Notes: generated from the sequence alone by a model not told the origin. Numbered from the stretch's first letter, positions 49,384-61,925 are shown. The stretch: DNA of 64,000 nt from Salvelinus alpinus (GCF_045679555.1 NC_092087.1:22530925-22594924), one strand, 5' to 3'. Numbers and translations: made by a program.

Positions 49384-50988
49384 CAGTTGAAGTTGGAAGT
49401 TTACATACACCTTAGCCAAATACATTTAAACTCAGTTTTTCACAATTCCTGACATTTAATCCTAGTAAAAGTTCCCCAACTTAGGTCAGTTAGGATCACC
49501 ACTTCATTTTCAGAATGTGAAATGTAAGAATAATAGTAGAGAGAATGATTTATTTCAGCTTTTATTTCTTTCATCACATTCCCAGTGGGTCAGAGGTTTA
49601 CATACACTATATTAGTATTTGGTAGCATTGCCTTTAAATTGTTTAATTTAGGTCAAATGTTTCGGATTGCCTTCCACAAGCTTCCCACAATATGTTTGGT
49701 GTATTTTGGCCCATTCCTCCTGACAGAGCTGGTGTAACTGACTCAGGTTTGTAGGCCTCCTTGCTCGCACACACCTTTTTCAGTTCTGCCCGCAAATTTT
49801 CTATGGGATTGAGGTCAGAGCTTTGTGATGGCCACTCCAATACCTTGATTTTGTTGTCCTTAAGCCATTTTGCCACAACTTTGGAAGTATGATTGAGGTC
49901 ATTGTCCATTTGGAAGACCCATTTGCGACCAAGCATTAACTTCCTAACTGATGTCTTGAGATGTTGCTTCAATATATCCACATAATTTTACTTCCTCATG
50001 TTGCCATCTATTTTGTGAAGTGCACCAGTCCCTCCTGCAGCAAAGCACCCCCACAACATGATGCTGCCACCCCCGTGCTTCACGGCTGGGATGGTGTTGT
50101 TCGGCTTGCAAGCCTCCCCCTTTTTCCTCCAAACATAACGATGGTCATTATGGCCAATCAATTCTACTTTTGTTTCATCAGTACAGAGGACATTTTTCCA
50201 AAAAGTACGATCTTTGTCCCCATGTGCAGTTGCAAACAGTAGTCTAGCTTTTTTATGGCGGTTTTGGAGCCGTGGCTTCTTCCTTGCTGAGCAGCCTTTC
50301 AGGTTATGTCGATATAGGACTCGTTTTACAGTGGATATAGATACTTTTGTACCTGTTTCCTCCAGCATTTTCACAAGGTCCTTTGCTGTTGTTCTGGGAT
50401 TGATTTGTATTTTTCGCACCAAAGTACGTTCATCTCTAGGAGACAGAACGCGTCTCCTTCCTGAGCGGTATGACGGCTGCGTGGTTTCATGGTGTTTATA
50501 CTTGCGTACTATTGTTTGTACAGATGAACGTGGTACCTTCAGGTGTTTGGACATTGCTCCCAAGGATGAACCAGACTTGTGGAGGTCTCCAATTATTTTT
50601 CTGAGGTCTTGGCTGATTTGTTTTTATTTCCCCATGATGTCAAGCGAAGAGGCAGTGAGTTTGAAGGTAGGCCTTGAAATACATCCACAGTTACACCTCC
50701 AATTGACTCAAATGATGTCAATTAGCCTATCAGAAGCTTCCAAAGCCATGACATAATTTTCAAGAATTTTCCACGCTGTTTAAAGGCACAGTCAACTTAG
50801 TGTATGTAAACTTCTGACCCACTGGAATTGTGATACAGTGAAATCTGTCTGTAAACAATTGTTGGAAAAATTACTTGTGTCATGCACAAAGTAAAACTAT
50901 AGTTTGTTAACAAGAAATTTGTGGAGTAGTTGAAAAACTTTTTTTAATGACTCCAACCTAAGTGAATGTAAACTTCCGACTTCAACTG
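49384..50988 (-). mobile_element. Tc1-like transposon of the Sleeping Beauty lineage
   Basis: 1605-bp element flanked by TA, with ends 'cagttgaagttggaagttta' (left) and the complement on the right. Inner direct repeats occur at about 49583-49608 and 50790-50820, so the IR/DR end structure of this family is visible. The minus-strand transposase starts near 50637 and runs through a paired-like DNA-binding domain (VPRSSVQTIVRKYKHH, RSGRRRVLSPRDER), TDET with the first Asp, GGGSIMLWGCFAAGGTG, QMDNDLNHTS with the second Asp, and SSDLNPIEN with the Glu. Stops interrupt it near the start (about 50628) and near 49988, and the C-terminus is decayed after about 49745. Dead autonomous copy. Confidence 0.95.
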
Positions 50989-51007
50989 TATGCAGTATAT
51001 ATTTATA

Positions 51008-52817
51008 CAGTACCAGTCAAAAGTTTGGACACACCTACTCATTCAAGGGTTTTTCTTATTTGTACTTTTTTCCACATTGTAGAATAATAGTAAAGACATC
51101 AAAACTATGAAATAACACATATGGAATCATGTAGTAACCAAAAAAGTGTTAAACAAATCAAAAATATTTTATATTTTACATTCTTCAAAGTAGCTACCCT
51201 TTGCCTTGACACTCTTGGAATTCTCTCAACCAGCTGCACCTGGAATGCTTTTCCAACAGTCTTGAAGGAGTTCCCACATATGCTGAGCACTTGTTGGCTG
51301 CTTTTCCTTCACTCTGCGGTCCAACTCATCACAAACCATCTCAATTGGGTTGTGGCCAAGTCATCTGATGCAGCACTCCATCACTCTCCTTATTGGTCAA
51401 ATAACCCTTACATAACCTTGAGGTGTGTTGGGTCATTGTCCTGTTGAAAAACAAATGATAGTCCCACTAAGCGCAAACCAGATGGGATGGCATTTTGCTG
51501 CAGAATGCTGTGGTAGCCATGCTGGTAAACTTCTTGGCGCTACGGATCCCTTTAGCGGGATCATTTTCCTAAACAACCGCTGAATTGCAGGGCGCCAAAT
51601 ATTACAAAAAATATTTATAATCATGCAATCACAAGTGAAATATACCAAAACACAGCTTAGCTTGTTGTTAATCCACCTATCGTGTCAGATTTTGAAAATA
51701 TGCTTTACAGCGAAAGCAATCCAAGCTTTTGTGAGTGTATCAATCAATGCTAGAACAGCTAGCCCCAAATTAGCATGGTCACGAAAGTCAGAAAAGCAAT
51801 AAAATTGATCGCTTTCCTTTGATAATCTTCGGATGTTTGCACTCACGAGACTCCCAGTTACACAATAAATGTTATTTTTGTTCGATAAATATTACTTTTA
51901 TAACAAAAAAACGCCATTTGGGTTGCGCGTTATGTTCAGAAAACCACAGCCTCGTTCCGTTCGACGAAAATTCCAAAAAATGTCCGTAATGTTCGTAGAA
52001 ACATGTCAAATGTTTTTTATAATCAATCCTCAGGTTGTTTTTAACATACATAATCGATAATATTTCAACCGGACCGTAACCTATTCAATAAAAGAGAGAA
52101 AGAAAATGGAGAGCTACCCCTCTCGCGCGCAGGAACTAATCAAAGTTCCTGACTAGTTTTTAAAATCTCGCTAATTTTTAAAATAAAAGCCTGAAACTAT
52201 GTCTAAAGCCTTGTCACAGCCTGAGGAAGCCATTGGAAAAGGAATCTGGATGATACCCTTTTAAATGGAAGAAAGACGGGAAATGAAACACAGATTTTAA
52301 AAAAGAAAATCACTTCCGGGTTAGATTTCCTCAGGTTTTCGCCTGCAAAATCAGTTTTGTTATACTCACAGACAATATTTTGACAGTTTTAGAAACTTTG
52401 GAGTGTTTTCTATCCTAATCTGTAAATTATATGCATATTCTACGATCTGGACCTGAGAAATAGTCTGTTTACCTTGGGAACGTTATTTAAAAAAATATAT
52501 AATAATAATCTGACCCCTAGCGTCAAGAAGTTAATAAGGTTAGTTGAAATGCATTCCAGGTGACTACCTCATGAATCTGGTTGAGAGAATGCCAAGGGTG
52601 TGCAAAGCTGTCATCAAGGCAAAGGGTAGCTACTCTGAAGAATGTAAAATATAAAATATATTTTGATTTGTTTAACATCTTTTTGGTTACTACATGATTC
52701 CATATTTGTTATTTCATCGTTTTGATGTCTTCACTATTATTCTACAATGTAGAAAATAGTAAAAATAAAGAAAAACCCTCGAATGAGTAGGTGTGTCCAA
52801 ACTTTTGACTGGGACTG
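51008..52817. mobile_element. Tc1-like element with a nested insert
   Basis: The ends 'cagtaccagtcaaaagtttg' and the complement '...caaacttttgactgggactg' are inverted repeats flanked by TA. Subterminal 'tagaataatagtaaagacat' is mirrored on the right. The interior has decayed minus-strand transposase-like sequence around 51180-51520, and a 1-kb element inserted at 51530. It begins only 19 bp after the preceding Tc1-like element ends. Confidence 0.85.
51530..52530. mobile_element. piggyBac-like MITE inside a Tc1-like element
   Basis: 1001-bp element whose ends are 'cttcttggcgctacggatcc' and '...ccctagcgtcaagaag', an inverted pair. The right flank is TTAA (52531-52534) and the left flank is taaa, consistent with an aged TTAA target duplication as made by piggyBac-type transposases. 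No transposase frame. It is younger than its host element. Confidence 0.7.
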
Positions 52818-53200
52818 TATATCATGGGGTACAGTAGGCTACTAAAGGGCCCAGCCCCTGACTCACACAATTGACAATTCACATTTATTTATTATGCAGT
52901 TTATTTTTTATTTTGTATTCATTTCATCAGTTACCCAATCAAGGCAGGGCCCCCCGGTTACCCACGTGGGCCACCTACCTCCTCTCCTCCCCAATCTGAT
53001 GATTTGCAGAGCGGCAGCAGCAGGCTGTCTACACTCATTGGTAGATACAGTAAAAAAAATACTAAATATATACTACATATATAATACATACAGTACATAT
53101 TTTCTTTTTGGGGGGAGGGGTTTCCTCTTGGGCCTCCCACAGGCCTGGGCCCAGGGGCTTCAGCCTTGGTAAGCCCCTGCATCAAACTGGCCCTGCACGC

Positions 53201-53371
<171 letters not shown>

Positions 53372-53570
53372 GGATTTTAGGGTGATCATAAGGATTAAGT
53401 AAACGTAGGCCTACGTCTTGGTATCCTTTTGGATAACATGACATTTAGCAGCCTCTTGTGCATCCCTACAAGGAGGCATCACCCAGCAGTGTCTCTGGCT
53501 CTGCAGAGAGCAGGTGCCAAGGACAAGCTGTGCCTTTACTAAGTAAACACATTAATACCAGGGACCCCCC

Positions 53571-53632
53571 CCCTCTCCCTCTCTCTCCCTCTCTCTCCCC
53601 CCTCTCACTCTCTCTCCCACTCTCTCCCTCTT
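53571..53632. repeat. CT-rich simple repeat
   Basis: Imperfect (CTCTCC/CTCTCT)n tract with C runs, about 60 bp. No gene nearby. Confidence 0.85.
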
Positions 53633-53745
53633 ACACCTGTTGTTAATCCATTTTTTTTTTACAAACAAAATATTATGTAATGTTTCTTTTTGACTGAGTC
53701 TAAAATATATTTTTATACAATAGGCCTATTGTGTGAAAGTATATA

Positions 53746-54265
53746 TGTAACCGATGTGAAATGGCTAACTAGCAGGGTGTCCGCTAATAGCGTTTCAATT
53801 GGTGACGTCACTTCTTCTGAGACCTTGAAGTAGTTGTTCCCCTTGCTCTGCAAGGGCTGCGACTTTTGTGGCGCGATGGGTAACGATGCTTTGAGGGTGG
53901 CTGTTGTCGATGTGTGCAGAGTGTCCCTGGTTCGAGCCCAGGTAGAGGTGAGGAGAGGGACGGAAGCTAAACTGTTACATTGGTGCCGTGACCCTGGTTG
54001 CTGTGGAAAAGGAGAAGGTCAAAAGGGAGGTGAGTGTAACCGATGGGAAATAGTTAGCGGTGGTGCGCGCTAATAGTGTTTCAGTCGGTGACGTCACTCG
54101 CTCTGAGACCTTGAAGTAGTTGTTCCCCTTGCTCTGCAAGGGCTGCGGCTTTTGTGGCGCGATGAGTAACGATGCTTCGAGGGTGGCTGTTGTTGATGTG
54201 TGCAGAGTGTCCCTGGTTTGAGCCCAGGTAGGGGCGAGGAGAGGGATGGAAGCTAAACTGTTACA
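53746..54265 (+). mobile_element. Internally collapsed LTR element (two LTRs)
   Basis: Two direct LTR copies (53746-53979, 234 bp; 54035-54265, 231 bp), each starting tgtaac and ending gttaca, enclose only 55 bp. The enclosed part opens with 'ttggtgccgtgaccctgg', which resembles a primer-binding site next to a 5' LTR. The whole unit is flanked by tata on both sides. It is therefore an LTR retrotransposon fossil that lost nearly all of its interior. No coding part exists, so the superfamily is unknown. Confidence 0.8.
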
Positions 54266-54269
54266 TATA

Positions 54270-55090
54270 CAGTAGGCTTTATGCAGGCATTGCACTTGTA
54301 CACAACATTTTGTTTAATTCTCCTTCCCCCCTGACTTTGTCCTGGTTTATTTCAAATTTATGTAGCAGAACTCATAGCATAGACCTACTACAGGCTGATA
54401 CCGCTGTGAGTCATTCTCCCTATCTCATCCATTGAGTAACATACCGAATAGGCTACTTTCAAAAGCAAATAACAGACACAAAGATGATGTACTACGGAAG
54501 TCTAGATATACCAGAAAAGTATATCTTGACAAAACAACTTTGTCATGTAGGGATCATGAGAAAAATAAGTTGTAATAAGAAGAGGCATTTTACTTTTATT
54601 CATGTGTCCTCGCTGGACTTATGTAGATCTGTCCTTCAGCACCACAATACTTTGCCCACCATTTGTGGCTGAAATGACAAATAGACTGCAGCCTTCATGA
54701 AATGTCACTTTACCCGTTTTACTAGTTTTATTTTTTTCTACTGCTTGTTAATTGTTGTTTGTGACTGTGTTTTTGCTGCTATTGACAGGCCAACCTCCCT
54801 GTTAAAATTATTAAAGATATTAAAATAAACTTTTATTGGTAGTCTCGTAAACTTTCCTTGGTAGTCTGCAACCACAGACCTCAATGTTAACTTTTCTTGC
54901 ACTGAACATTACACATTCAATCCATTTCAAAACATGTCTTTATATTTGAATTGTATTGGAGACAAAACTGGAAGCCATCTACAACTGACAGACATAATAC
55001 AATTTCTGCCTGGGTTAATCTCTAATAAAAATGAATGTGTTGATCCACCCTGGGCTCTGCAGCCTATCATCAATACTGCCACTCCTATTT
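54270..55090. other. Intergenic stretch, nothing recognised
   Basis: AT-rich sequence between LTR fossils. No splice-supported exon and no repeat that I can delimit. Confidence 0.4.
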
Positions 55091-55093
55091 ATA

Positions 55094-55330
55094 TGTAACC
55101 GTATGAAATGGCCTGCTAGTAGGCGGGGTGTGTGCTAATAGCGTTTCAATCCGTGACGTCACTCGCTCTGAGACCTTGAAGTAGTTGTATCCCTTGCTCC
55201 ACAAGGGCCAAGACTTTTGTGGAGCGATAGGTAAAGATGCTTCGTGGGAGGCAGTTGTTGATGTGTGCAGACAATCCCTGGTTTGAGCCCAGGTAGGAGC
55301 GATGAGGTGGGCAGAAGCAACACTGTTACA
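55094..55330 (+). mobile_element. Solo LTR, copy D
   Basis: 237-bp repeat of the same LTR family as 41311-41542 and 53746-54265 (starts tgtaac, ends gttaca). The flanks tata and taga agree at 3 of 4 bases. Fossil; no internal region. Confidence 0.75.
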
Positions 55331-55832
55331 TAGAGTTTATCTCTTGATTTCCACACACCAACTTTTGTTATGTCTTGATCATGAGAAAATTTTATTGTGA
55401 TCTTGACAAAACAACTTTTGTTATGTTGTGATCACAAAACATATTTATTGATCTAGAAAAAACTAGTGATTTGTTTTATTTATTCATATGTCCTCTCTAG
55501 ATTTCTGTAGTGGACTTCTATACCAGGCTGCTTATTTGTAAATCTGACTTGAAAATTGTTCATGATAAATAGGTTGCATGCCCAATGGAAATGCAGGAAA
55601 TTAACTGGATTTCATTGATTTCAAACTTGTCTGCTTTTGCAGGTGACTCAATGCCAACCACTCTTCGAATATGTGTGACATAGCGCCATCTTGTGTGTAC
55701 TTATCGAACTGAAACATGCTGCTATTGAACTTGTTTCAGCTACTATTTCTTCCCAATGGGTGGCGCCATGACATACCAGGAGTAACCTAGGCACTGTTGG
55801 CAACTGTAATTCGGACCTATTTTTCTCAACAT

Positions 55833-56781
55833 GGTCTCAGAGCATTTCGTATGATTCTGTATGTAAATCCAAGACACTCTGTTTAGTATGATATGTTACG
55901 TTTGGTATGGTTACATAAGAGAGATGGTTACTTAAGGGAGAAACTGAAGTATTTTTTTTATTTTTTATTTATTTATTTCACCTTTATTTAACCAGGTAGG
56001 CTAGTTGAGAACAAGTTCTCATTTACAACTGCGGCCTGGCCAAGATAAAGCATAGCAGTGTGAACAGACAACAACACAGAGTTACACATGGAGTAAACAA
56101 TAAACAAATCAATAACACAGTAGGAAAAAAACCAAAATGAGTCTATATACATTGTGTGCAAAAGGCATGAGGTAGGCAATAAATAGGCCATAGGAGCGAA
56201 TAATTACAATTTAGCAGATTAACACTGGAGTGATAAATCATCAGATGATCATGAGCAAGTAGAGATACTGGTGTGCAAAAGAGCAGAAAAATAAATAAAT
56301 AAAAACAGTAAGGGGATGAGGTAGGTCAATTGGGTGGGTTGTTTACGTATGGTGGTTGGTCAGATGTTAAATGGAAATGCCTGCCAACCCAAAGGTTGCG
56401 AGTTTGAATCTCATCAACTTTTCAACTACATATACTTTTTTTTTTGCTAATTTGGAACGACATAGCATGTTAGCTAACCCTCCCCTAACCCTAACCTCAA
56501 CCCTTTTAGCTAACACTTCATCTAACCCTAAACTTAACCCTTTTAGCTAACCCTTCCCCTAACCCCAACCCTTTAACCTAACTCCTAAACTTAACCCTAA
56601 CCCCTAAACCGAATTCCTAGCCACCTAGCTAGAATTCATAACATATCATATGTTTTGAGAATTCGTAACATATTGAACGTTTGGCAAATTCGTAAAACAT
56701 ACAACAAAAATGTGTAACATATTATACATTTAGCAAATTCCAGATTTATTTAAATAATAATACGAAATACTCTGAGACCAG
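55833..56781. mobile_element. DNA element with inverted ends, split by a retroposon
   Basis: The left end 'ggtctcagagcatttcgtat' and the right end (complement of 'tacgaaatactctgagacc') are inverted repeats with one mismatch. Between them lie A/T-rich 'cgtaacatat' motifs, a run of diverged 'ctaaccctaa' words (56470-56610) and a retroposon at 55950-56360. No coding capacity; superfamily unknown. Confidence 0.65.
55950..56360 (-). mobile_element. Retroposon tail copy
   Basis: Same family as 48073-48296 ('cctttatttaaccaggtagg', then 'gagaacaagttctcatttac') but longer, extending through 'gggatgaggtaggtcaattg'. The A/T-rich (tttat)n end is at the left, so it reads on the minus strand. A clean target duplication was not found. 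Confidence 0.7.
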
Positions 56782-56784
56782 GTA

Positions 56785-57579
56785 GATTTTTCTTGACATA
56801 ATAAACGCTTGCCAAGTATTAATCCCACAATACTTAAATCATTTATCGTATCTGAATAAGATGTCCCTTATCCAAATGTTGCACGTTGATCATGCTGAAG
56901 AAAACAATAAAAAAGGACTGTCTCGCCCTATGTGGCCTATTCAGTTGGACTGTAGGCCTATGGACCTATTGATAGAATCGACATACACAGCAGTCAAACC
57001 ATCATTCTCCTGTTCAGACATACTGGCGTCTTAAAGAACAATCATTATTGTCTTGAAGTCGAATAAATGAGCTGTTTAGTGATCTGACACGTTTGCGCAA
57101 TTGTCTCCATGCACGTCTCCAAATGGGTCAATCTGTTTATGGAAGCGCGCTATTGCCCTCAAGAGTTTAATTTGCTTAATCGGAATGGTCAAGACTATTG
57201 CATTGATGTGTGTTGTATGCAGGTCAATTTGATAGATGGCCATTGTTATCGCTTTTGGGGCACATGTTTTTGTTTAGGTATGGGTTAGCGAGTGTCGCTT
57301 CCTGCGCTCATATGTAGGTGGGGTGTGCCCTCGGGGCGAGCACACCCCCATTGCCTGTGTCAGAGTATTTCAGCAGAAGAGAGAGCAGCATTTTGGAGAC
57401 AGTCACACAGTGGTCCACAGTTGAACAAGTTCAGACAAACTGGTGGACTATACGTTTCAGTAATCTTTTATTATTTCTATATACCGCTATTCTCATGTGG
57501 ATCTAAGTCCTAGACGTCTGCCTATTTCCACAGTTTGAACCAGTGGATATTTTGCGCACATATTTCGCAAAGTGGAAAA
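56785..57579 (+). promoter_or_regulatory. snai1: Upstream region and 5' UTR of snai1
   Basis: Unique-looking sequence between the last repeat and the snai1 start codon. A GC-rich block at about 57300-57360 ('ggtggggtgtgccctcgggg') is a plausible proximal promoter. I cannot fix the transcription start and see no clear TATA box. Confidence 0.35.
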
Positions 57580-60500
57580 ATGCCTCGGTCTTTCTTGGTC
57601 AAAAAGTATTTCGCCAACAAAAAACCCAACTACAGTGAATTGGAGTGTCAAAATGGTGAGTAGCTTTACTTTATTTATTCCTTGTATGAAGCTGAATACA
57701 TACATGTATAAAATATTACAGAATAGGAGACACCTGTTTTCTCTATTAAGTGTTCCTTACAATAAACCTCTGGAAATATGTTTTATTTTATGATCTTAAG
57801 TTTTTACAACTGTTTCCATTACAACCTTCTCCATGTTGGCAACCTTAATAAATTATACTCTCTCAGTTTTCAAGTAAGGCCCATTATAAAAGTTCCCCCT
57901 AAACTGTACAGAGCTACCATTCATGTTTCTACCCCATGTAAATATGTGGGAGGAAATGGCCCATGAAATCTCATCTTTGCTGAAACTTATTTTTTTTGTG
58001 TGTGTAAAATGCTCTGGAGAAACTTGACAGTGGCAGTTGTTGCTTTACAAGTTGAAAATATGTTGCCTATCCAAATTTCATCATATATTTTTTATTGTGT
58101 TGTGTCGTTCCAGTTACATTAATCGTATGTACATGATGAAAACATCTTAGTATCTGACAACAGTGCTGTAAATGTACCTCTGTATTCTAACCCTTTTCCT
58201 CATCCCTCAGCCACCTCACTGGAGAGGTACCCACTAGCTGAGCTTCCAGCAGGGGACAACAACTCAGCTACCACCTGTTACACAGCGGGACTGGTATGGG
58301 ACGTGAGCTTCCTTCCAGCCCTCTACGTCCCCACATTCCCCACTGATGCCTCTCCCACCCCTGGACCCCTGGACCTCAGCTCCCCCTCCAGCCTCAGCAG
58401 CAGTGCCAGTAGCAGTGGGGAGGAGGACGAGGGGCGCACCTCTGACCCCCCCAGCCCCGAACCCACAGACACCTACCACCCCCCTCAGCGCCCCAAACGC
58501 ACCAGCACCAAGAGTCATGGGGCCCCGAACGAGGATGAGAGAGTGGCCCCAGTCACTGCAGCAAGGCCAGCCTTCTTCTGCAAGCACTGTCCTAAAGAGT
58601 ACACCAGCCTGGGGGCTCTGAAGATGCACATTCGCTCACACACGCTACCCTGTGTCTGCCCCACCTGCGGGAAAGCCTTCTCCAGGCCCTGGCTGCTGCG
58701 CGGCCACATTCGCACACACACTGGTAAGAACTCCTACACTTGCCATTTGGTATGACTTTGGTGGAAGGGAGGTTTGGTTACTCAGTTGATTGGATCATCA
58801 TTACAGTGTAGTGGTAGACATGAGCACATGAAGAAGCCCTGTGGGCTCGTTGGTCATTGATCACTCATAGAGTACCACAGTATGAGTCATAGTACCCATA
58901 AATAGTTTGGAAATAGTTCCAATCGTTTTTTTCCCACAATTCATTTTTCCCATAGGGGATTTTAGAAACACTTAAAATAAGGGATGTGTTTCGTGTAGGC
59001 TTACCCTGGCATGACATTTTGATAACCGTGTAAATCTTTCTAGAACAAGGTGACTTTTATCAATATTCACCTCTGTTTACCCCCAACAAATGCTAATTAG
59101 CTGCTAATGTGGCTATTATAAAGATATACAAATACCATGTGGATCTGGACAAGACTGCGAAGTTGAGGAAAAGGTAATAATCTCTGGATTAACTATCTAA
59201 TGTTAGATAAATGTAGTAATTAATATATTGGTTACATTTCTTTAAATGTACCTGTTAGCAAAGGTGCCAGCTAGAGATGACGTGCAGGAGCTTGCAGGGA
59301 TTTGTTGTCTTGCATGATGTCTACTTTGATGCTAGTTAGCATTTTCGAAACTCTGAGAGTGAATAGAGCCGAATATATTGATGAAAGTCACCTTGTCCGA
59401 GAAAGATTTACATGGTTATCAAAACGTCACACCAGGGTAAGCCTACACTAAACGCAGACCGTATTTTAAGCGTTTCTAAAATCCCCTATGGGAAAAATGT
59501 ATGGTTGAAAACCAATTGGAACCATTTCCCTGTTTGACCTCTAGGTTTTATGGGTATTATGACACCTCCACTGTGGGGCTCTATTGTGGCTCTACCTTAC
59601 TGCATTTATTTTATTTTATTTTATTGTATCTATTATTTAACTAGGCGTCAGTTAAAAACAAAATCTTATTTATAATGACAGCCTACCCCGGCAAAACCCG
59701 GACAACGCTGGGCCAATTGTGCACCGCCCTATGGGACTCCCAATCACGGCCGGATGTGATACAGCCTGAAATGAAACCAGGGACTGTAGTGACACCTCTA
59801 GCACTTAGATGCAGTGCCTTAGACCTCTGCACCACTTGGGTGCCCTAACAATGACTCACTGAGAATGATCGTATCATTGGCTACTGTTTGAGACAACAGA
59901 ATGCAGGATTATCTTGTGATGAAGGGGACAAAGAGCATAAGGAAGCTCTCAGCTATCAAACTGCCCACTTACCACCAGCAGCAACTTGAAAGTAGTAATC
60001 TAATTTGGCACTGATTTAATCATGTTAATTCAAGTGTGGTCGTGATTCACCCAGCCTGACACCAGATTCATCATTATCCTTTAAATGAGCTTTGAGGGTG
60101 ATTCACTAAGGTGTTAATGAACAACTCTGCTGAGCCCGAGACAGCCAAATTGATATTATTGTGTGGGGGAGAAAAGTTTGCCCTTTATTGCTAATCAAAG
60201 CCAAGGTTCAGAGATACAGACAGAGGCTTAAAGGCTCGGACACACCAATAGCGTTTGCGGGCCGAGAGTACTTAGCACCTCTGAACAGAGTGCCGGCTGT
60301 GTCTGTCTTCATGTAGAATTGTGCGACAATGTCAGTAGTCAGACGTACATCAGCAGATGGTCCCTAAAACACACCACACAAATGAACAGCAGATCAACAT
60401 TCGGTGCGGTGTGTGTGTGGTCCTTAAAGTCACAGTTAGTGTCATGCATCTCTAACCCATGCTCCTCCTACAATCTCCTCCTTAGGTGAACGCCCGTTCT

Positions 60501-60673
60501 CCTGCCAACACTGTAACCGTGCCTTTGCTGACCGCTCCAACCTGCGGGCGCACCTGCAGACCCACGCTGAGGTGAAGAAGTACCAATGTGGCGTGTGTTC
60601 CCGTACCTTCAGCCGCATGTCCCTCCTCCAGAAACACAGTGCAGCCAGCTGCTGCTCCTCCTCCACAGCTTGA
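57580..60673 (+). CDS. snai1: Snail family zinc-finger transcriptional repressor 1, 3 exons
   Basis: Nuclear repressor that binds E-box DNA and drives epithelial-mesenchymal transition, mesoderm and neural-crest development. Exons: 57580-57655, 58211-58723, 60486-60673; 777 nt, 258 aa (human SNAI1 264). An N-terminal SNAG motif MPRSFLVKK (corepressor binding) is followed by a Ser/Pro-rich linker with an SSGEEDEG acidic-serine stretch. Four zinc fingers follow at about residues 147-171 (C2H2, [12 protein letters not shown]), 173-195 ([14 protein letters not shown]), 201-223 ([14 protein letters not shown]) and 229-250 ([14 protein letters not shown], last His replaced by Cys as in the family's C2HC finger). 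The exon 2/3 junction falls within the HTGERP linker. It looks intact. Intron 2 carries a foldback element and a SINE relic. Which teleost paralog (a or b) it is cannot be told here. Confidence 0.96.
58886..59563. mobile_element. Long foldback element in snai1 intron 2
   Basis: The left terminus 'gtcatagtacccataaa' pairs with the right terminus 'tttatgggtattatgac'. Subterminal blocks also mirror each other: 'cccataggggattttagaaa' against its complement near 59470, and 'gtgtaggcttaccctggcat' against its complement near 59430. The arms are about 200 bp or more and the loop is noncoding. It is a foldback-type non-autonomous element. Confidence 0.75.
59610..59850 (-). mobile_element. tRNA-derived SINE relic in snai1 intron 2
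   Basis: The right end resembles the complement of a tRNA-like SINE head (gcacccaagtggtgcagagg) and the body has 'ggccaattgtgcaccgccct', shared with the SINEs at 5339-5765 and 26463-26908. It is the most diverged of the three and lacks part of the head and body. Confidence 0.6.
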
Positions 60674-61900
60674 GCAGGAATGAGCCAGGCAGTTATCTCC
60701 AGAGGGACCTCAGGGCGGTGGGGGCATCTACAGACCCATACCATAAGCAAGACCAGAGGAGCCTGAACCAATCTGCCAACAGAGACCATAGATCCACCAT
60801 TTACTAGTAGAAGAGGAAGTTGACCCTGACTCATCTCTTTGAATGCAACTTCCATAGCCATCTCAGTTTCTCTGTTTCAATCAAATTTAAGGAACTCCTC
60901 AAATTTTCAAACTCCTCCCATTGCAAGCTAAATCTGGTAGATGTTCTGAACTCTGTAATCCTGCCATTCTTCCAGTCCCAACATTGTTTTTCCTCATACA
61001 TATTGTATACTCATGGGGGTTAGTGTGCCCGTGTACTTTTGAGTCTAGCCCAGCCTCGGTGTTGGCCAGGCCAGCTCCGGATCATCATGGCCTAGACACA
61101 GACACAGCTGCTGAGAGATGTAAGGGTGCGTGGGTGGGATACATCTCTCAGCATGACATACACACACAGCTGTCGCTGGTAGAGTGGTGTAGATAGACAG
61201 GGTGCTAACAGGTGCTCTGGCCCTGACCTCTACTGGGCCGATAACAGGTGACTTCCACCGCCCCTAGAAAGAGGAAGTATGTCATCATCACAAAGAGGAT
61301 GGAGTCCATTGGTCCCTTTGTATGCTTTTGTCTCCAGTGGGTTTGTCTTAAGCCGTTATTTTGACCACACCAAGCCCCACTGTAATCTGATGTGTTTCCG
61401 AAATAGGATAAAGCCATTTGTTTCTGTTGTCATTCCTCATGGAAGCTTTGCTCCTTCAATGTTGTTTAAATTCCTGAATGAAAATCTAAGCCATGCACTC
61501 CAGGTTACCACAGTGTTAATTATTCCCATTGTTCTCGACAATGGTATAGAGAACCACCATTTTTGTAAGATATAAACTTGTTTTATGAAATGTATTATTT
61601 TAAACCAAAGATGTGCCGTGCCTTCTTACCTCAACTGGTAGTAGTTTTTTTTAAATGTTGACTAAGTGTATTAATATTATGCATCAAACACTCAGAAGGG
61701 GGGGCCAAATAAAATGTCTCATAGAGGCACGGTATCACAGCCCTGGCTGTACAGAGATGGATAAACAAATCCTAAACCTTATATGGTGGTGTTTTACAGT
61801 GCAATGTTCAGATTGTATGTAGTCTTATTTCAATGTTTTACTGTGTTTGTTTGTCTTTCACTTCTATTTCAAATATTTCATAGCTGATGGATTTACATTC

Positions 61901-61906
61901 AATAAA
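61901..61906 (+). promoter_or_regulatory. snai1: snai1 polyadenylation signal
   Basis: AATAAA about 1.23 kb past the snai1 stop codon, followed within about 20 bp by an A run. The intervening 60674-61900 has no other gene and is read as the 3' UTR. Confidence 0.6.
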
Positions 61907-61925
61907 GTAATTTATGTAAAAAAAA

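Noticed and set aside
53746-54265. Interpretation of the 230-bp repeats as tRNA-type SINEs because of a 'ggttcgagccc' B-box-like word
   Set aside because: The tg...ca ends, 4-bp flanking duplication and the primer-binding-site-like word after the first copy fit LTRs better.
56460-56620. Run of 'ctaaccctaa'-like words resembling telomere repeat
   Set aside because: The words are irregular and lie within an interspersed element with inverted ends at 55833-56781; no regular TTAGGG array is present.
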